From contig NZ_JBGUBC010000001.1 in the NCBI RefSeq assembly GCF_041821145.1, forward strand, positions 186,001 through 250,000: a DNA stretch of 64,000 bases, written 5' to 3'. The stretch is from Halopenitus sp041821145. Lineage in GTDB: Archaea > Halobacteriota > Halobacteria > Halobacteriales > Haloferacaceae. The notes beneath the pieces were generated by a model. That model was not told where the DNA came from. It ran no database searches and saw nothing but the letters and a program-made list of their open reading frames with translations. The translations under genes were made by a program, and so were the position numbers. Below are positions 52,281 through 60,634 of this stretch, piece by piece (the stretch's first letter is position 1; every line of letters starts with the position of its first letter).

Positions 52281-52543
52281 CTCGTCGATACGAGGTGACT
52301 CCGGAGATCGTCGAGGCCATCGCTGAAGTGGACGGTATCTCTCCACACGACCTCGAGTATACGTTGTATGAGTATATCGACACCGAAGCGCTCGAGAAAC
52401 TCATGACGTCGGAACATCGCGACTGGGAACTGATGTTTCAGGTCCCGAATCACACAGTGATGGTTCGGGGAAACGGGCAGATACTCATCGACGGAGCAAT
52501 CGTTCGAGATCTATCCGACCGACAGTTTGAACGAGTAGAGTGA
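52277..52543 (+). CDS. HalOD1-domain output protein
   Basis: 88 residues. Resembles the halobacterial output domain 1 (HalOD1), which in haloarchaea is often fused to or paired with response regulators: ATP-grasp-like short alpha-beta pattern EVTPEIVEAIAEVDG, SPHDLEYTLYEYID, and VMVRGNGQILIDG near the end. Start ATG overlaps the preceding stop. As a stand-alone domain next to an HTH it may form a two-protein regulator. Confidence 0.7.
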   Translation: MTRRYEVTPEIVEAIAEVDGISPHDLEYTLYEYIDTEALEKLMTSEHRDWELMFQVPNHTVMVRGNGQILIDGAIVRDLSDRQFERVE

Positions 52544-52564
52544 ACCCGAGCGGGACCCCTCAAC

Positions 52565-52762
52565 TCACAATCGGAAGGCCCGTTCCATCCGCGCCCCACA
52601 ACTATCACACTCGCGTCGATACAGTATTTGGGCGCCGGTAGTTACCGCCTCCCACTGTGTGTCCGAGTGCTCGTAGCCACACGACTCACAGACGGGCCGG
52701 TTCGCGTCCATTCGCTCGCGGAGGCGGTCGAATGGCGTGGTTCCGATCGTTTTCCCAGACAT
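52565..52762 (-). CDS. HVO_0649-like zinc-finger protein
   Basis: 65 residues starting MSGKTIGTTPFDRLRER. Two Cys pairs, CESCG at about 25-29 and CDSCG at about 52-56, form one zinc-ribbon. In haloarchaea this family lies beside DUF3194-prefoldin-Pcc1 genes, as it does here (HVO_0649 naming). The start is the internal ATG; the upstream frame is not protein-like. Confidence 0.75.
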   Translation of the reverse strand: MSGKTIGTTPFDRLRERMDANRPVCESCGYEHSDTQWEAVTTGAQILYRRECDSCGARMERAFRL

Positions 52763-52850
52763 ATGGTAACGATACGCATGGGACGGGAAAGTATCTATCG
52801 GTGGGATCGCGAATCGAAGTCGGGACGAAAAGACGGTGTGTCCCGCCGTG

Positions 52851-53186
52851 TTACGCCTCGAGAAGGTCGTCGACCGCGTCGGCGGCGGCCTCGACTGCCT
52901 CCTCGACGACGGCATCGGGGTCGGGCTCGGAGTCGGCGTCCCCAGCTGGGGCGTTCAAATAGACGTCGACCTCGAGAACGCCCTCCTCGAAGGTCACCGT
53001 CACGTCGAGATCGTCGACCTCGGATTGTCGATACCGGGAGAAGACGACACCCTCAGCCGCCTCAGCGGCGACCTGAACGACTTCCTCGTCGGATGGATCG
53101 GTCGCCCGCGCGGCGTCGTCCGATTCGCTGGCTCCGTTACGATCGGAGGGGTTGGACTGCCGTCCCGCGGGGTCCTCATCGGACAT
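52851..53186 (-). CDS. DUF3194 family protein
   Basis: 111 residues. An acidic, Ser-rich N-terminus of about 35 residues, then VAAEAAEGVVFSRYRQSEVDDLDVTVTFEEGVLEVDVYL, a beta-hairpin rich core typical of DUF3194. This family is nearly always adjacent to archaeal prefoldin beta, as here (its ATG is directly after the prefoldin stop). Function unknown. Confidence 0.82.
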   Translation of the reverse strand: MSDEDPAGRQSNPSDRNGASESDDAARATDPSDEEVVQVAAEAAEGVVFSRYRQSEVDDLDVTVTFEEGVLEVDVYLNAPAGDADSEPDPDAVVEEAVEAAADAVDDLLEA

Positions 53187-53585
53187 CTACGCGCCGCCGG
53201 CGCCCGGGCCGCCGGGTCCCATCGGACCGCCACCGCCAGCACCGCCCTGCAGGAGCTGCTGGAGCTCTTCCTGAAGGCTTTCGAACTGCTCTTGGACGCG
53301 CTCTTCCTGCTTTTTGAGCTGCTCAACGCGGACTTCGAGGGAGTCGACCTTCTCTTCGAGGTCTTCTTGAGCGCTCTCGTAGTCGGTCTCGACGAGGATC
53401 TCGCCGACCTCGCGGTACATCGTGGCGTCCTCTTCGACGTCGTCAAGCGCGTCGAGTGCGGTCTTCGAGTCGTTGAGAACGGACTGGGACTGCTCTTTCT
53501 GTTGGGCGACCTGCTGGGCGGTCTCCTGAAGATCCTGCAGTTCCTCTATTTTCTCTTGTGCTTCCGGCGGCATGTTGCCCTGCAT
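53187..53585 (-). CDS. pfdB: Prefoldin subunit beta
   Basis: 132 residues. Long antiparallel coiled coil (about 1-45 and 75-110) linked by a beta hairpin around residues 47-72 (ALDDVEEDATMYREVGEILVETD), typical of archaeal prefoldin beta (GimC). The C-terminal ~20 residues are Gly-rich and unusual. With a prefoldin alpha subunit elsewhere it delivers unfolded proteins to the thermosome. Confidence 0.93.
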   Translation of the reverse strand: MQGNMPPEAQEKIEELQDLQETAQQVAQQKEQSQSVLNDSKTALDALDDVEEDATMYREVGEILVETDYESAQEDLEEKVDSLEVRVEQLKKQEERVQEQFESLQEELQQLLQGGAGGGGPMGPGGPGAGGA

Positions 53586-53631
53586 AAACGGGAGGAAGCG
53601 TCCCGGACTGAAAAACCCCCGACTTTGTCCC

Positions 53632-54045
53632 TCACGCCGAGTCGGACTCGAACGTCCCGCGGGAGCCGGCGTTCACGACGGTCTCCGCGACGTCGACGAG
53701 CCGCGTCCAGCTGTTGAAGCCGGCGCGCAGAGCGACGAGATCGCGTGCACGGATCCGAACGATCACCGTCGCCCCGTCCCGGTCGAGTTCGACACTCGAT
53801 CGGTCGTCGTCGATCGCATCGACCTCCGGGGCCAAGGCGTCGATCACGGTCCGGGCGAACTCGTCGTCGGTATACGGGAACCGAACCACGAGGTCGTGGG
53901 CGAACGTCGACGAATTCTCGCCATCGATGGGTCTCGAGTCGGCGGGAGATCGGGAGCCGAAAAGGGAATCCGGGTCGCCCGCAGAATCCGAATCGGCGAC
54001 CGACCCGGAAAAAGGACCGACGTCGGTGGCGTCGTCGATAGTCAT
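53632..54045 (-). CDS. KEOPS complex subunit Pcc1
   Basis: 137 residues. After an acidic N-terminal stretch of about 45 residues comes the Pcc1 fold, VVRFPYTDDEFARTVIDALAPEVDAI, then RARDLVALRAGFNSWTRLVDVAETVV. KEOPS makes N6-threonylcarbamoyladenosine at tRNA position 37. Located between prefoldin beta and rpoP. Confidence 0.85.
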   Translation of the reverse strand: MTIDDATDVGPFSGSVADSDSAGDPDSLFGSRSPADSRPIDGENSSTFAHDLVVRFPYTDDEFARTVIDALAPEVDAIDDDRSSVELDRDGATVIVRIRARDLVALRAGFNSWTRLVDVAETVVNAGSRGTFESDSA

Positions 54046-54130
54046 GGTCGAATCGTGATCGGAAATGGGGAAGCGAAACGGCCCGGACGAACCGAATCGA
54101 TCGGGCGGACGGAAGGGCCCACGGGGATCG

Positions 54131-54265
54131 TTACTCGACGTTGACTTCCTTGATGCCGCCGCCGCGTTCCTTCAGAAGAACTCGGTGGCCGCAGTACGGA
54201 CAGCGCACGCCCCCGTACTCATCAAGCGTGACGTTGCGCTTACAACGGGAACACCGGTAGCTCAT
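54131..54265 (-). CDS. rpoP: RNA polymerase subunit P
   Basis: 44-residue zinc-ribbon subunit: MSYRCSRCKRNVTL and CPYCGHRVLLKERGGG, two CxxC pairs. The start ATG overlaps the L37Ae stop by one base (TAATG). It is the archaeal counterpart of Rpb12. Confidence 0.93.
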   Translation of the reverse strand: MSYRCSRCKRNVTLDEYGGVRCPYCGHRVLLKERGGGIKEVNVE

Positions 54266-54531
54266 TATTCCTCTTCCGCCAACGCGGCACGGATCGATCG
54301 TCGAACCGTCCGCCCGCCGGGGGTCTCGGGGCGGTAGGCACCGCCGGCGAAGGTCTCCCCCGTCTCCTCGTTCACCCAGATGCCGGTGCCGATCCGCTTT
54401 ACGGAGTCGCCGTCGACGGTGGCCTCGCGCATCTCTCGTTCGATGTCCTGGACGCGTTTCCGGGCGACTCGCCCGTACCGCGCGCCGAAACGACCCGCGC
54501 TGCCGGTCGATCGTGCCTTCTTCTCGGCCAT
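54265..54531 (-). CDS. rpl37ae: Ribosomal protein L37Ae without zinc-finger cysteines
   Basis: 88 residues. Family N-terminus AGRFGARYGRVARKRVQDIE and C-terminus GGAYRPETPGGRTVRRSIRAAL. The central loop, where other L37Ae proteins carry two CxxC pairs binding zinc, reads VDGDSVKRIGTGIWVNEETGETF: no cysteine in the whole protein. The TRAM-like beta ribbon is presumably stabilised otherwise. Start is MAEKKARSTG; the upstream extension is not family-like. Confidence 0.9.
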   Translation of the reverse strand: MAEKKARSTGSAGRFGARYGRVARKRVQDIEREMREATVDGDSVKRIGTGIWVNEETGETFAGGAYRPETPGGRTVRRSIRAALAEEE

Positions 54532-54696
54532 AGTACCGTTTTCTACCGCCAGCAGAACTAAAAAGGCTACGAGTCGCCCTCGGGATGAGAGACGGACACG
54601 GTCGAACGAACGGAATACCCGGGAGGGACGGGGAAAACGACCGATCGACCGACCCGACACCGACGCGCTCACAAGTCCGGACCGCGAGGTCCGATT

Positions 54697-55830
54697 ATGG
54701 ACGATATCGACGTCGAGCCGGTCGAGAGCGTCGACGAGGGGTCACGAACGGACGCGGACGCAGACGCGGTGACGTCCACTGATGCGGACCTCCCGTCGGA
54801 GATCGACGCTCCCGAGTACGTGCTTTATGGCGGCAAGGGTGGAGTCGGAAAGACGACGATGGCGGCCGCCACCGGCCTCTCCTCGGCCGCGGAGGGAACG
54901 TCGACGCTCGTCGTCTCGACCGATCCGGCCCACTCGCTTTCGGACACCTACGGCGTCGAGATCCCGGCTCGGCCGTCCCGGATCCGGGAGGATATCCCAC
55001 TGTACGCGGCTGAGATCGACCCGGACGCGGCGATGGACGAGGGGATCTTCGGCACCGAAGGCGATCCACTTGGCGGACTCGGCGATCTCGGCGGGATGGC
55101 CGGAATGGCCGAAACGGATTCCGACCCGGACGGACCGAACGGATCGAGCGAGGAGGGACCGCTCGGGGGACTACTTGGCGGGACCATGCCCGGTGCGGAT
55201 GAGGCGGCCGCGATGCGCCAACTGCTCGAGTATCTCGACGATCCGCGGTTCGATCGCGTCGTTATCGACACCGCGCCGACTGGACACACTCTCCGACTGC
55301 TCCAGTTACCGGAGATCATGGACTCGATGATCGGCCGGATGATGCGGCTCCGCCAGCAGTTCTCCGGCATGATGGACGGCCTAAAGGGAATGTTCGGTGC
55401 CGGGAGCGACGACGCCGACCCGAGCGCCGACCTGGATGCGCTTCAAGAGCGGATCAAGCGGCTTCGAAGCGTCCTTCGTGACCCCGATCGGACCGACTTT
55501 CGCGTCGTGATGATCCCCGAGGAAATGGGAGTGCTCGAGTCCGAACGGCTCGTCGATCGGCTCGGTGAGTTCGGGATCCCCGTCCAAACGATCGTGGTCA
55601 ATCGGGTGATGGAGGATCTCGCGGACGTCGCCGACGTTGATCCCAAGTGGGTGGTCACGCCGAACCACGAGGAGTGTGCGTTCTGCGAACGGCGCTGGCA
55701 GGTACAACGGGATGCGCTCGCGCGTGCGACGGACCTGTTTCGCGGTCGCGAGGTGAAACGCGTTCCATTGCTGGCCGACGAGGTGCGCGGCGAGGAGGCC
55801 CTCCGTGTCGTCGCGACCTGCCTGGAGTGA
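54697..55830 (+). CDS. ArsA/Get3-family ATPase
   Basis: 377 residues. Acidic 40-residue N-terminal tail, P-loop GGKGGVGKTT at 45-54, the ArsA motif STDPAHSL (DTAPTGHTLRLL switch at about 195), and a Met-rich segment (MDSMIGRMMRLRQQFSGMMDG) with the Get3 plan of client-binding helices. CAFC in the C-terminal part may bind zinc at a dimer interface. Could be a tail-anchored protein chaperone or arsenite pump ATPase; the Met-rich groove and lack of ArsB nearby favour the former. Confidence 0.85.
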   Translation: MDDIDVEPVESVDEGSRTDADADAVTSTDADLPSEIDAPEYVLYGGKGGVGKTTMAAATGLSSAAEGTSTLVVSTDPAHSLSDTYGVEIPARPSRIREDIPLYAAEIDPDAAMDEGIFGTEGDPLGGLGDLGGMAGMAETDSDPDGPNGSSEEGPLGGLLGGTMPGADEAAAMRQLLEYLDDPRFDRVVIDTAPTGHTLRLLQLPEIMDSMIGRMMRLRQQFSGMMDGLKGMFGAGSDDADPSADLDALQERIKRLRSVLRDPDRTDFRVVMIPEEMGVLESERLVDRLGEFGIPVQTIVVNRVMEDLADVADVDPKWVVTPNHEECAFCERRWQVQRDALARATDLFRGREVKRVPLLADEVRGEEALRVVATCLE

Positions 55831-55842
55831 GGACCTCCTAGA

Positions 55843-55890
55843 GAGGGGTAGACTGGGAGAAGATCCTCTGATGAGGGGCAGACTGGCAGA
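55843..55890. repeat. Short direct repeat between convergent genes
   Basis: Two copies of an 18-base word, GAGGGG(T/C)AGACTGG(G/C)AGA, at 55843-55860 and 55873-55890, spaced 30 bases, 16 of 18 identical. They fill the gap between the convergent ArsA-like and SDR genes. Confidence 0.6.
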
Positions 55891-55910
55891 GGGACCGAAG
55901 CGCACCGAAT

Positions 55911-56765
55911 CTACCGTGAGAGCTTCCGTAGCAGGTCGTAGGCCGCATCGCGCATGCCGTCGGGAAGGTGCCGCGCGAGGACGGCTACACGCGGCAGGGT
56001 TCCCGGCTGAACGCGTGCCGGCGGGCGAGTCATGCTCGCGACGTTGAGGATCTCCGTTGCGACCGCTTCCGGTTCGACCGACCCGGGACCGTCGCCGGCG
56101 ACGAGTTGAGTGTCTTCGAAGACGCGGTAGAACTCCTCGTAGGCACCCGACCGGACGTCGTCACGATCGGAGTCGCCCGGCTCGTCGTCGGGAGGAATCT
56201 CGTGACCGGCACGTTCGGAAAACCCGGTTCGAACCGAACCGGGCTCGACGACGACGACGTCGACGTCGTACTCAGCGAGTTCGTTGCGGAGCGCGTCCGA
56301 CATTGCCTCGAGCGCGTGTTTCGAACCGGCATAGACGCCAGTACCGGGCATCGAGATCCGACCGAAAACTGACGAGACGTTGATTATCGTTCCATCGCGT
56401 TCACGCCGCATGCTCGGGAGGACGGCCCTGGCGAGTCGGTGGGGACCGTAGACGTTCACGTCGAACTGCTCGTGGACGTCCTCGATCGGAACGTCCTCGA
56501 TCGGACCGAACCGCCCGTAGCCGGCGTTGTTCACGAGACAGTCGATCGATCCCTCGGCATCGAGGATCCGATCGACGACGCGGTCCACGTCCGAGTCGTC
56601 CGTGACGTCGAGGGTCGCGATCTCACAGCCCGCCTCGCCGAGCGTCTGGACGTCGGCAGGATTGCGCGCGGTCGCGTACACGGTCCAGCCCTCCTCGAGG
56701 AACGCGAGCGCGCTCGCGCGCCCGATCCCGGAGGAACAGCCCGTGATGAGTACCGTCTCTTGCAC
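55911..56765 (-). CDS. Short-chain dehydrogenase/reductase
   Basis: 284 residues with TGCSSGIG at about residues 7-14, NNAG near 87-90, SSVFG and the YAGSK active-site motif near 154. Substrate unknown. A rather different SDR from the one at 9.6 kb (shares only the fold motifs). It carries an extra C-terminal region of about 60 residues past the usual Rossmann length. Confidence 0.87.
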   Translation of the reverse strand: MQETVLITGCSSGIGRASALAFLEEGWTVYATARNPADVQTLGEAGCEIATLDVTDDSDVDRVVDRILDAEGSIDCLVNNAGYGRFGPIEDVPIEDVHEQFDVNVYGPHRLARAVLPSMRRERDGTIINVSSVFGRISMPGTGVYAGSKHALEAMSDALRNELAEYDVDVVVVEPGSVRTGFSERAGHEIPPDDEPGDSDRDDVRSGAYEEFYRVFEDTQLVAGDGPGSVEPEAVATEILNVASMTRPPARVQPGTLPRVAVLARHLPDGMRDAAYDLLRKLSR

Positions 56766-56825
56766 ACTTGCCCGTCGTTCGGCAGGGGCATAACTTCCAC
56801 CGTTCTAGGCGAGACGTGAGCGCGG

Positions 56826-57707
56826 TTACGACGGCTGAATCGAGCGCTTCACTTCGTCCGCATACACGTCCGCGAGCCGCGTCGGTTCGGGGAGTTTGTA
56901 CCCGGCACACAGCGCGTCGACGATCGCGAGGGACGTCTCCGCGGAGACCCGGTGACCGGGACTCACGTACAAGGGGTTGATCCGTCGCTCGTTCGGGTAC
57001 TGTCGCGACTGGTAGGCGTGGCCGAGCACGGTTCCATCCGGCGCCTCAACGCGATCGTCGGCGCGGACGGGCGTCGACCATCCCGCCGGCCGCTCCTCGG
57101 GGGAGTCATCCGGGGTTCCACAGAGGAGATTCTTTGCGACTCCGACGCTTGGGAGATCGAGGATGACGCCGATGTGCGTGGCGATGCCAGCCTGTCGAAA
57201 GTGGATCCGACCGGACCCGTCGAGAAGGGCGAGATCGGGATCGACGGACAACGTTGAGAGGGCATCGAGGATCGGACCGCCCTCACGAAAGGCGAGGAGG
57301 CCGGGAATATAGGGAATCGAAAGCGGCGAGACGGCGTAGGTCCGTTCGACGACCCGGTCGCCACGAAGGGCGACGACCGCCGAGATGACCGACTCCTCGA
57401 GAAACGCCTGGTCGATCCCGACGACGACCGGCGCGGACGGGTCGGGAGCCGGGTCAGTTCCGAGCGTCGGCCGTCGATCCGTGGGATCCGGAATGCCCGT
57501 CGAAAGGTCGAACGCGTCCCGCAGGGCGATCTCGTCCGGATCCACCTCGATCGCATCCTCGAAGATCGCGGCGTCGGAGATATCTCGCTGAAGCGTTTCC
57601 ATCTCCTCTCGCGACAGATCGGGGTCGGGGAGAAACTCCGGTCGGACGAGATCGAGGTCGGAGCGATCGGGCGACGGTTCGTCTGCGTCGGGATCGCGGT
57701 CCGACAT
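56826..57707 (-). CDS. nfi: Endonuclease V
   Basis: 293 residues. Catalytic Asp in VVVGIDQAFLEES near 101, then DGSGRIHFRQAGIATHIGV near 180, the family's DGxGxxHPRxxGxAxHxG, and VAKNLLCG after it. It nicks DNA or RNA 3' to inosine. The N-terminal ~75 residues form an acidic extension. Stop and start neighbours: it begins only 3 bases after the rhomboid stop. Confidence 0.88.
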   Translation of the reverse strand: MSDRDPDADEPSPDRSDLDLVRPEFLPDPDLSREEMETLQRDISDAAIFEDAIEVDPDEIALRDAFDLSTGIPDPTDRRPTLGTDPAPDPSAPVVVGIDQAFLEESVISAVVALRGDRVVERTYAVSPLSIPYIPGLLAFREGGPILDALSTLSVDPDLALLDGSGRIHFRQAGIATHIGVILDLPSVGVAKNLLCGTPDDSPEERPAGWSTPVRADDRVEAPDGTVLGHAYQSRQYPNERRINPLYVSPGHRVSAETSLAIVDALCAGYKLPEPTRLADVYADEVKRSIQPS

Positions 57708-57709
57708 CC

Positions 57710-58639
57710 TCACCGACCCCGACCGCCGGGACCGCGAGGACCGCCTGGACCACCCGGACCGCCGAACCGGATCTGGCTCGGTGCCCGCATCCGGTCTTTC
57801 ACGCGTTTCCCGTAGGCGAGTCCCACGACGAGGCCGGCAAGGTGGGCCCAGTGAGCGATCCCGCCAGCGCCCCCGCCGATTCCGAAGAAGACGCTGACGA
57901 TCGCGAACCCGACCGTCAACAGCCACAGCGGCATGGGAATGAAGAAGTAGAGATAGACTCGGAGGTGCGGGTTCAATACGGTGAGCACGCCCATGATTGC
58001 CATGATCGCGCCGGAGGCACCTACGACGCCCGGTCCCACGGATCCGAGAAGGAATCCCATCCCGATCTGGGAGAGTCCGGCGAGGACGCCAGCGCCGAGA
58101 AACAGCGCGGCAAAGCGGCTCGATCCGATCCGTCGCTCGACCGGCGGGCCGAAGAAGTAAAGCACGATGGAGTTGAGCGCGATGTGTGCGAAGTTTCCGT
58201 GAGCGAACACCGACGTGACCCACGTCCAGACGTAGGTGAGATGATCCGGCCGAAGAACGAAAAGTGAGCGGGAGAACTCCTGACCGACGAGCACGCTCGC
58301 CACGAGTTGTGCGAGGAACGTCGTCCACATCGCGGCCAAAAACAGGAACGTGAGGTTCCCCCGGAAGTAACCGAGCACGCCGCCCGTCGAGGCCGCATTC
58401 GAAATCCGTCGACGAACGCGGTCCGTCCTCGATCGTGTCCGGTCCCTCCCGGTGGGAGAGTCCGCAACGACCGAGTCGTCGAAGCCGCTATCGAAGACGC
58501 TCGAAGGGTCGTTCCAGTCCTCAAGGCCCGGGCAGTCGTGATTCTCGGGAAGCCGATGATCCGCACAGAACGTTTGTCCACAGCGGTGACACTGATACGG
58601 GAGATTCTCGTAGGCACCACACTCGTCGCACGTCGCCAT
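57710..58639 (-). CDS. Rhomboid protease with AN1-type zinc finger
   Basis: 309 residues. N-terminal AN1-type zinc finger (CDECG, CHRCG, CADHRLPENHDC) at about 4-36, a linker, then six membrane spans with the Ser209 in GASGAIM and His266 in AHWAHLAG, the rhomboid dyad. A Gly/Pro-rich tail (GGPGGPRGPGG) ends the protein. Fusion of zinc finger and rhomboid is a known haloarchaeal form. Confidence 0.9.
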   Translation of the reverse strand: MATCDECGAYENLPYQCHRCGQTFCADHRLPENHDCPGLEDWNDPSSVFDSGFDDSVVADSPTGRDRTRSRTDRVRRRISNAASTGGVLGYFRGNLTFLFLAAMWTTFLAQLVASVLVGQEFSRSLFVLRPDHLTYVWTWVTSVFAHGNFAHIALNSIVLYFFGPPVERRIGSSRFAALFLGAGVLAGLSQIGMGFLLGSVGPGVVGASGAIMAIMGVLTVLNPHLRVYLYFFIPMPLWLLTVGFAIVSVFFGIGGGAGGIAHWAHLAGLVVGLAYGKRVKDRMRAPSQIRFGGPGGPGGPRGPGGRGR

Positions 58640-58787
58640 TATCTCTCCGTTGTGGCGGCGCCGGTAAAGCGGTTTGGCTCTCGAATCGGGCGGAACTGCC
58701 TTCGCGACACCCCCACGTCAGTCGGGATGAAAGCGGCGAACCGACCGTACCGAAGCGATTAAGCGATGGAGACGCCAATCGCCGGAC

Positions 58788-59054
58788 ATGCAACACCTCA
58801 TCATCCGTGGCGACCCCGGCATCCGTCAAGACGCGGTGATCAACTACGAAGGTGAGGAGATGATCTGTTTCTCGGTGAACCGCCAGGGCGACTGGCATGG
58901 TCCCGACGAACCCCACCTATGGTGTACGATCGGCACGGAGGAGGAGCGTGAAACGTTCGAGAAGCGCGAGTACGTCCCCCACTGGCTCGAGACGGAGTCG
59001 ATCGAGGCCGAAGAACTCGACGTGATCACGGCCAAGGGCGAACTCGCGGTCTAG
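58788..59054 (+). CDS. HAH_0734-family small protein
   Basis: 88 residues beginning MQHLIIRGDPGIRQDAVINY; mixed alpha/beta pattern with no catalytic motif. Corresponds to the haloarchaeal HAH_0734 family of unknown function. A TATA-like GATTAAGC lies about 25 bases upstream. Confidence 0.78.
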   Translation: MQHLIIRGDPGIRQDAVINYEGEEMICFSVNRQGDWHGPDEPHLWCTIGTEEERETFEKREYVPHWLETESIEAEELDVITAKGELAV

Positions 59055-59145
59055 TCGGGTCGGTCACTCACGATTGCTCCGGAAGTGACGCATCGAGGCG
59101 GCAGAGCGTCCCGTAGTTTACATACGGAGACGACTCACCGGCCCC

Positions 59146-60027
59146 ATGACCGAACGTGATGTCGACACGTCGACGACGAACGCCGGCACCGATTCACTCA
59201 CCCCTGAAGACGTATCGACGGACGGTCACCGGGACGGGAACGAGAACCGAAACGGTGGCCACACCACGGACGAGACTCCCGATGGACGTGAGCTGCTCGA
59301 ACACGACCGGCTCGTCGATCGTGTCGACGCGATCGAGCGGGCACTCACCGGCGAGGGGGACGGAGCGGTGGTCGACCTGTCCGACCGGACCGAACTCGAT
59401 GCGCGAGTGAACGATCTCGACTCGCGAGTGGAAACGATGGCGGAGCGGCTGGACGAACTCGCCGCCGCCACACAGGCGGTTCGGGGATACGTCGGGAGCA
59501 TTCGGGCGGTCAACCGCGAGATCGAGAGCCGCGCGGATCTCGCACTCGCGACGGCAGAGCGGGTCGAAAGAGGCTGTGAGGCGACAACCGGAACCGGAAC
59601 GGCCGTCGAATCACCTGGGTTCGAGGAACCGCCCGCACGATCCGGTCGTCGAACTGACGGGGGGAATGGCGGCGAACTCGGGGACGAACATACCGGAGAG
59701 GATTGCTCCAGGATCGAGGACGAGACCACCGTCGAAACGGAACGATCCAGTGGACTGACGGGTCGGAGAAACGAGGGCCGAACGGAGCGGAGAGATCGGA
59801 CTGAACGAAAAAGTAGAAACAAAACCGAACGAAATACCGCGATCCGAACGCCGACCACGCCGACGAACGCGTCCGACCGGACCGATACCAGCGCGAGCGG
59901 TCGGCCGCCGGCGGTCGCGGCAGCTGTTCCGGACGTCGGAGAGATCGACAGGATCCCCGACACGTCGGGAAGGGATGCCGAGTCGTCCGAATCGGGCGTC
60001 CTCGCCAGACTCCGGAACGTGTTGTGA
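59146..60027 (+). CDS. Coiled-coil protein of a pilus-type cluster (DUF7310-like)
   Basis: 293 residues. Acidic low-complexity N-terminus, a coiled-coil helix from about 55 to 150 (DRLVDRVDAIERALT through VNDLDSRVETMAERLDELAA) and a polar, Arg/Glu/Thr-rich tail with a final VLARLRNVL helix. Such proteins precede secretion-ATPase genes in haloarchaeal type IV pilus-like clusters. A TATA-like box (gtttacata, about 59114-59122) lies at leaderless distance. Confidence 0.7.
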   Translation: MTERDVDTSTTNAGTDSLTPEDVSTDGHRDGNENRNGGHTTDETPDGRELLEHDRLVDRVDAIERALTGEGDGAVVDLSDRTELDARVNDLDSRVETMAERLDELAAATQAVRGYVGSIRAVNREIESRADLALATAERVERGCEATTGTGTAVESPGFEEPPARSGRRTDGGNGGELGDEHTGEDCSRIEDETTVETERSSGLTGRRNEGRTERRDRTERKSRNKTERNTAIRTPTTPTNASDRTDTSASGRPPAVAAAVPDVGEIDRIPDTSGRDAESSESGVLARLRNVL

Positions 60028-60551
60028 TACGAACGGTACTCGCCGTCGCGATCGCGGTCGGGCTATTGGCGGTGGCCGCACCCGCACTTGCCGACGCACG
60101 GGAAGGTGCAACCCGGACGGAACTGGATCGGATCGCGACCCACATCGAGCGTACGGGAGCGGATCTGGCGTTCGGATCGACGGCTGTGGCCGATCCGGAT
60201 CTCACACCGCGATCGGTCTTCCGAGTCACGTTGCCGTCGGGGTTCGCGAGGGCACCGATCGAGGAGGCAACGATCGGCTGTCGAGCGGACGTCGCTCCGA
60301 AAGACGCGGCTCGCCAAGACACCGAGACGAAGGGCTGTGAACTCCTGCTCGCTTCGCGGATGGCCGAAGCCGGCGTCGAGACGCAACCCATTCCCGGCGT
60401 CACGCTCGCACCGAAATCGTCGCCGATCGAGTTGTCGGTCGATGGAACGATTCTGCGCCTCACACACCGCAGACGCGACGGTCGCGACGTCGTCGAACTT
60501 CGTGAGATCAGCCCGACGAAGCAAAACGATACGGCGGAGGAAATGCGGTGA
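60024..60551 (+). CDS. Exported protein of the pilus-type cluster (DUF7311-like)
   Basis: 175 residues from a GTG overlapping the previous stop by 4 bases. Signal-type segment MIRTVLAVAIAVGLLAVAAPALADA, then a domain with CRADVAPKDAARQDTETKGC, two Cys that could form a disulfide. Follows the coiled-coil gene and precedes the secretion ATPase. Confidence 0.68.
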   Translation: MIRTVLAVAIAVGLLAVAAPALADAREGATRTELDRIATHIERTGADLAFGSTAVADPDLTPRSVFRVTLPSGFARAPIEEATIGCRADVAPKDAARQDTETKGCELLLASRMAEAGVETQPIPGVTLAPKSSPIELSVDGTILRLTHRRRDGRDVVELREISPTKQNDTAEEMR

Positions 60552-60634
60552 TGATGGAAGAACAGGAAATGGAACTGATCGACGAACGGTTCAGCCGACC
60601 GGACGTTTAAATCGGATTCCGACGCAGACGGCGC

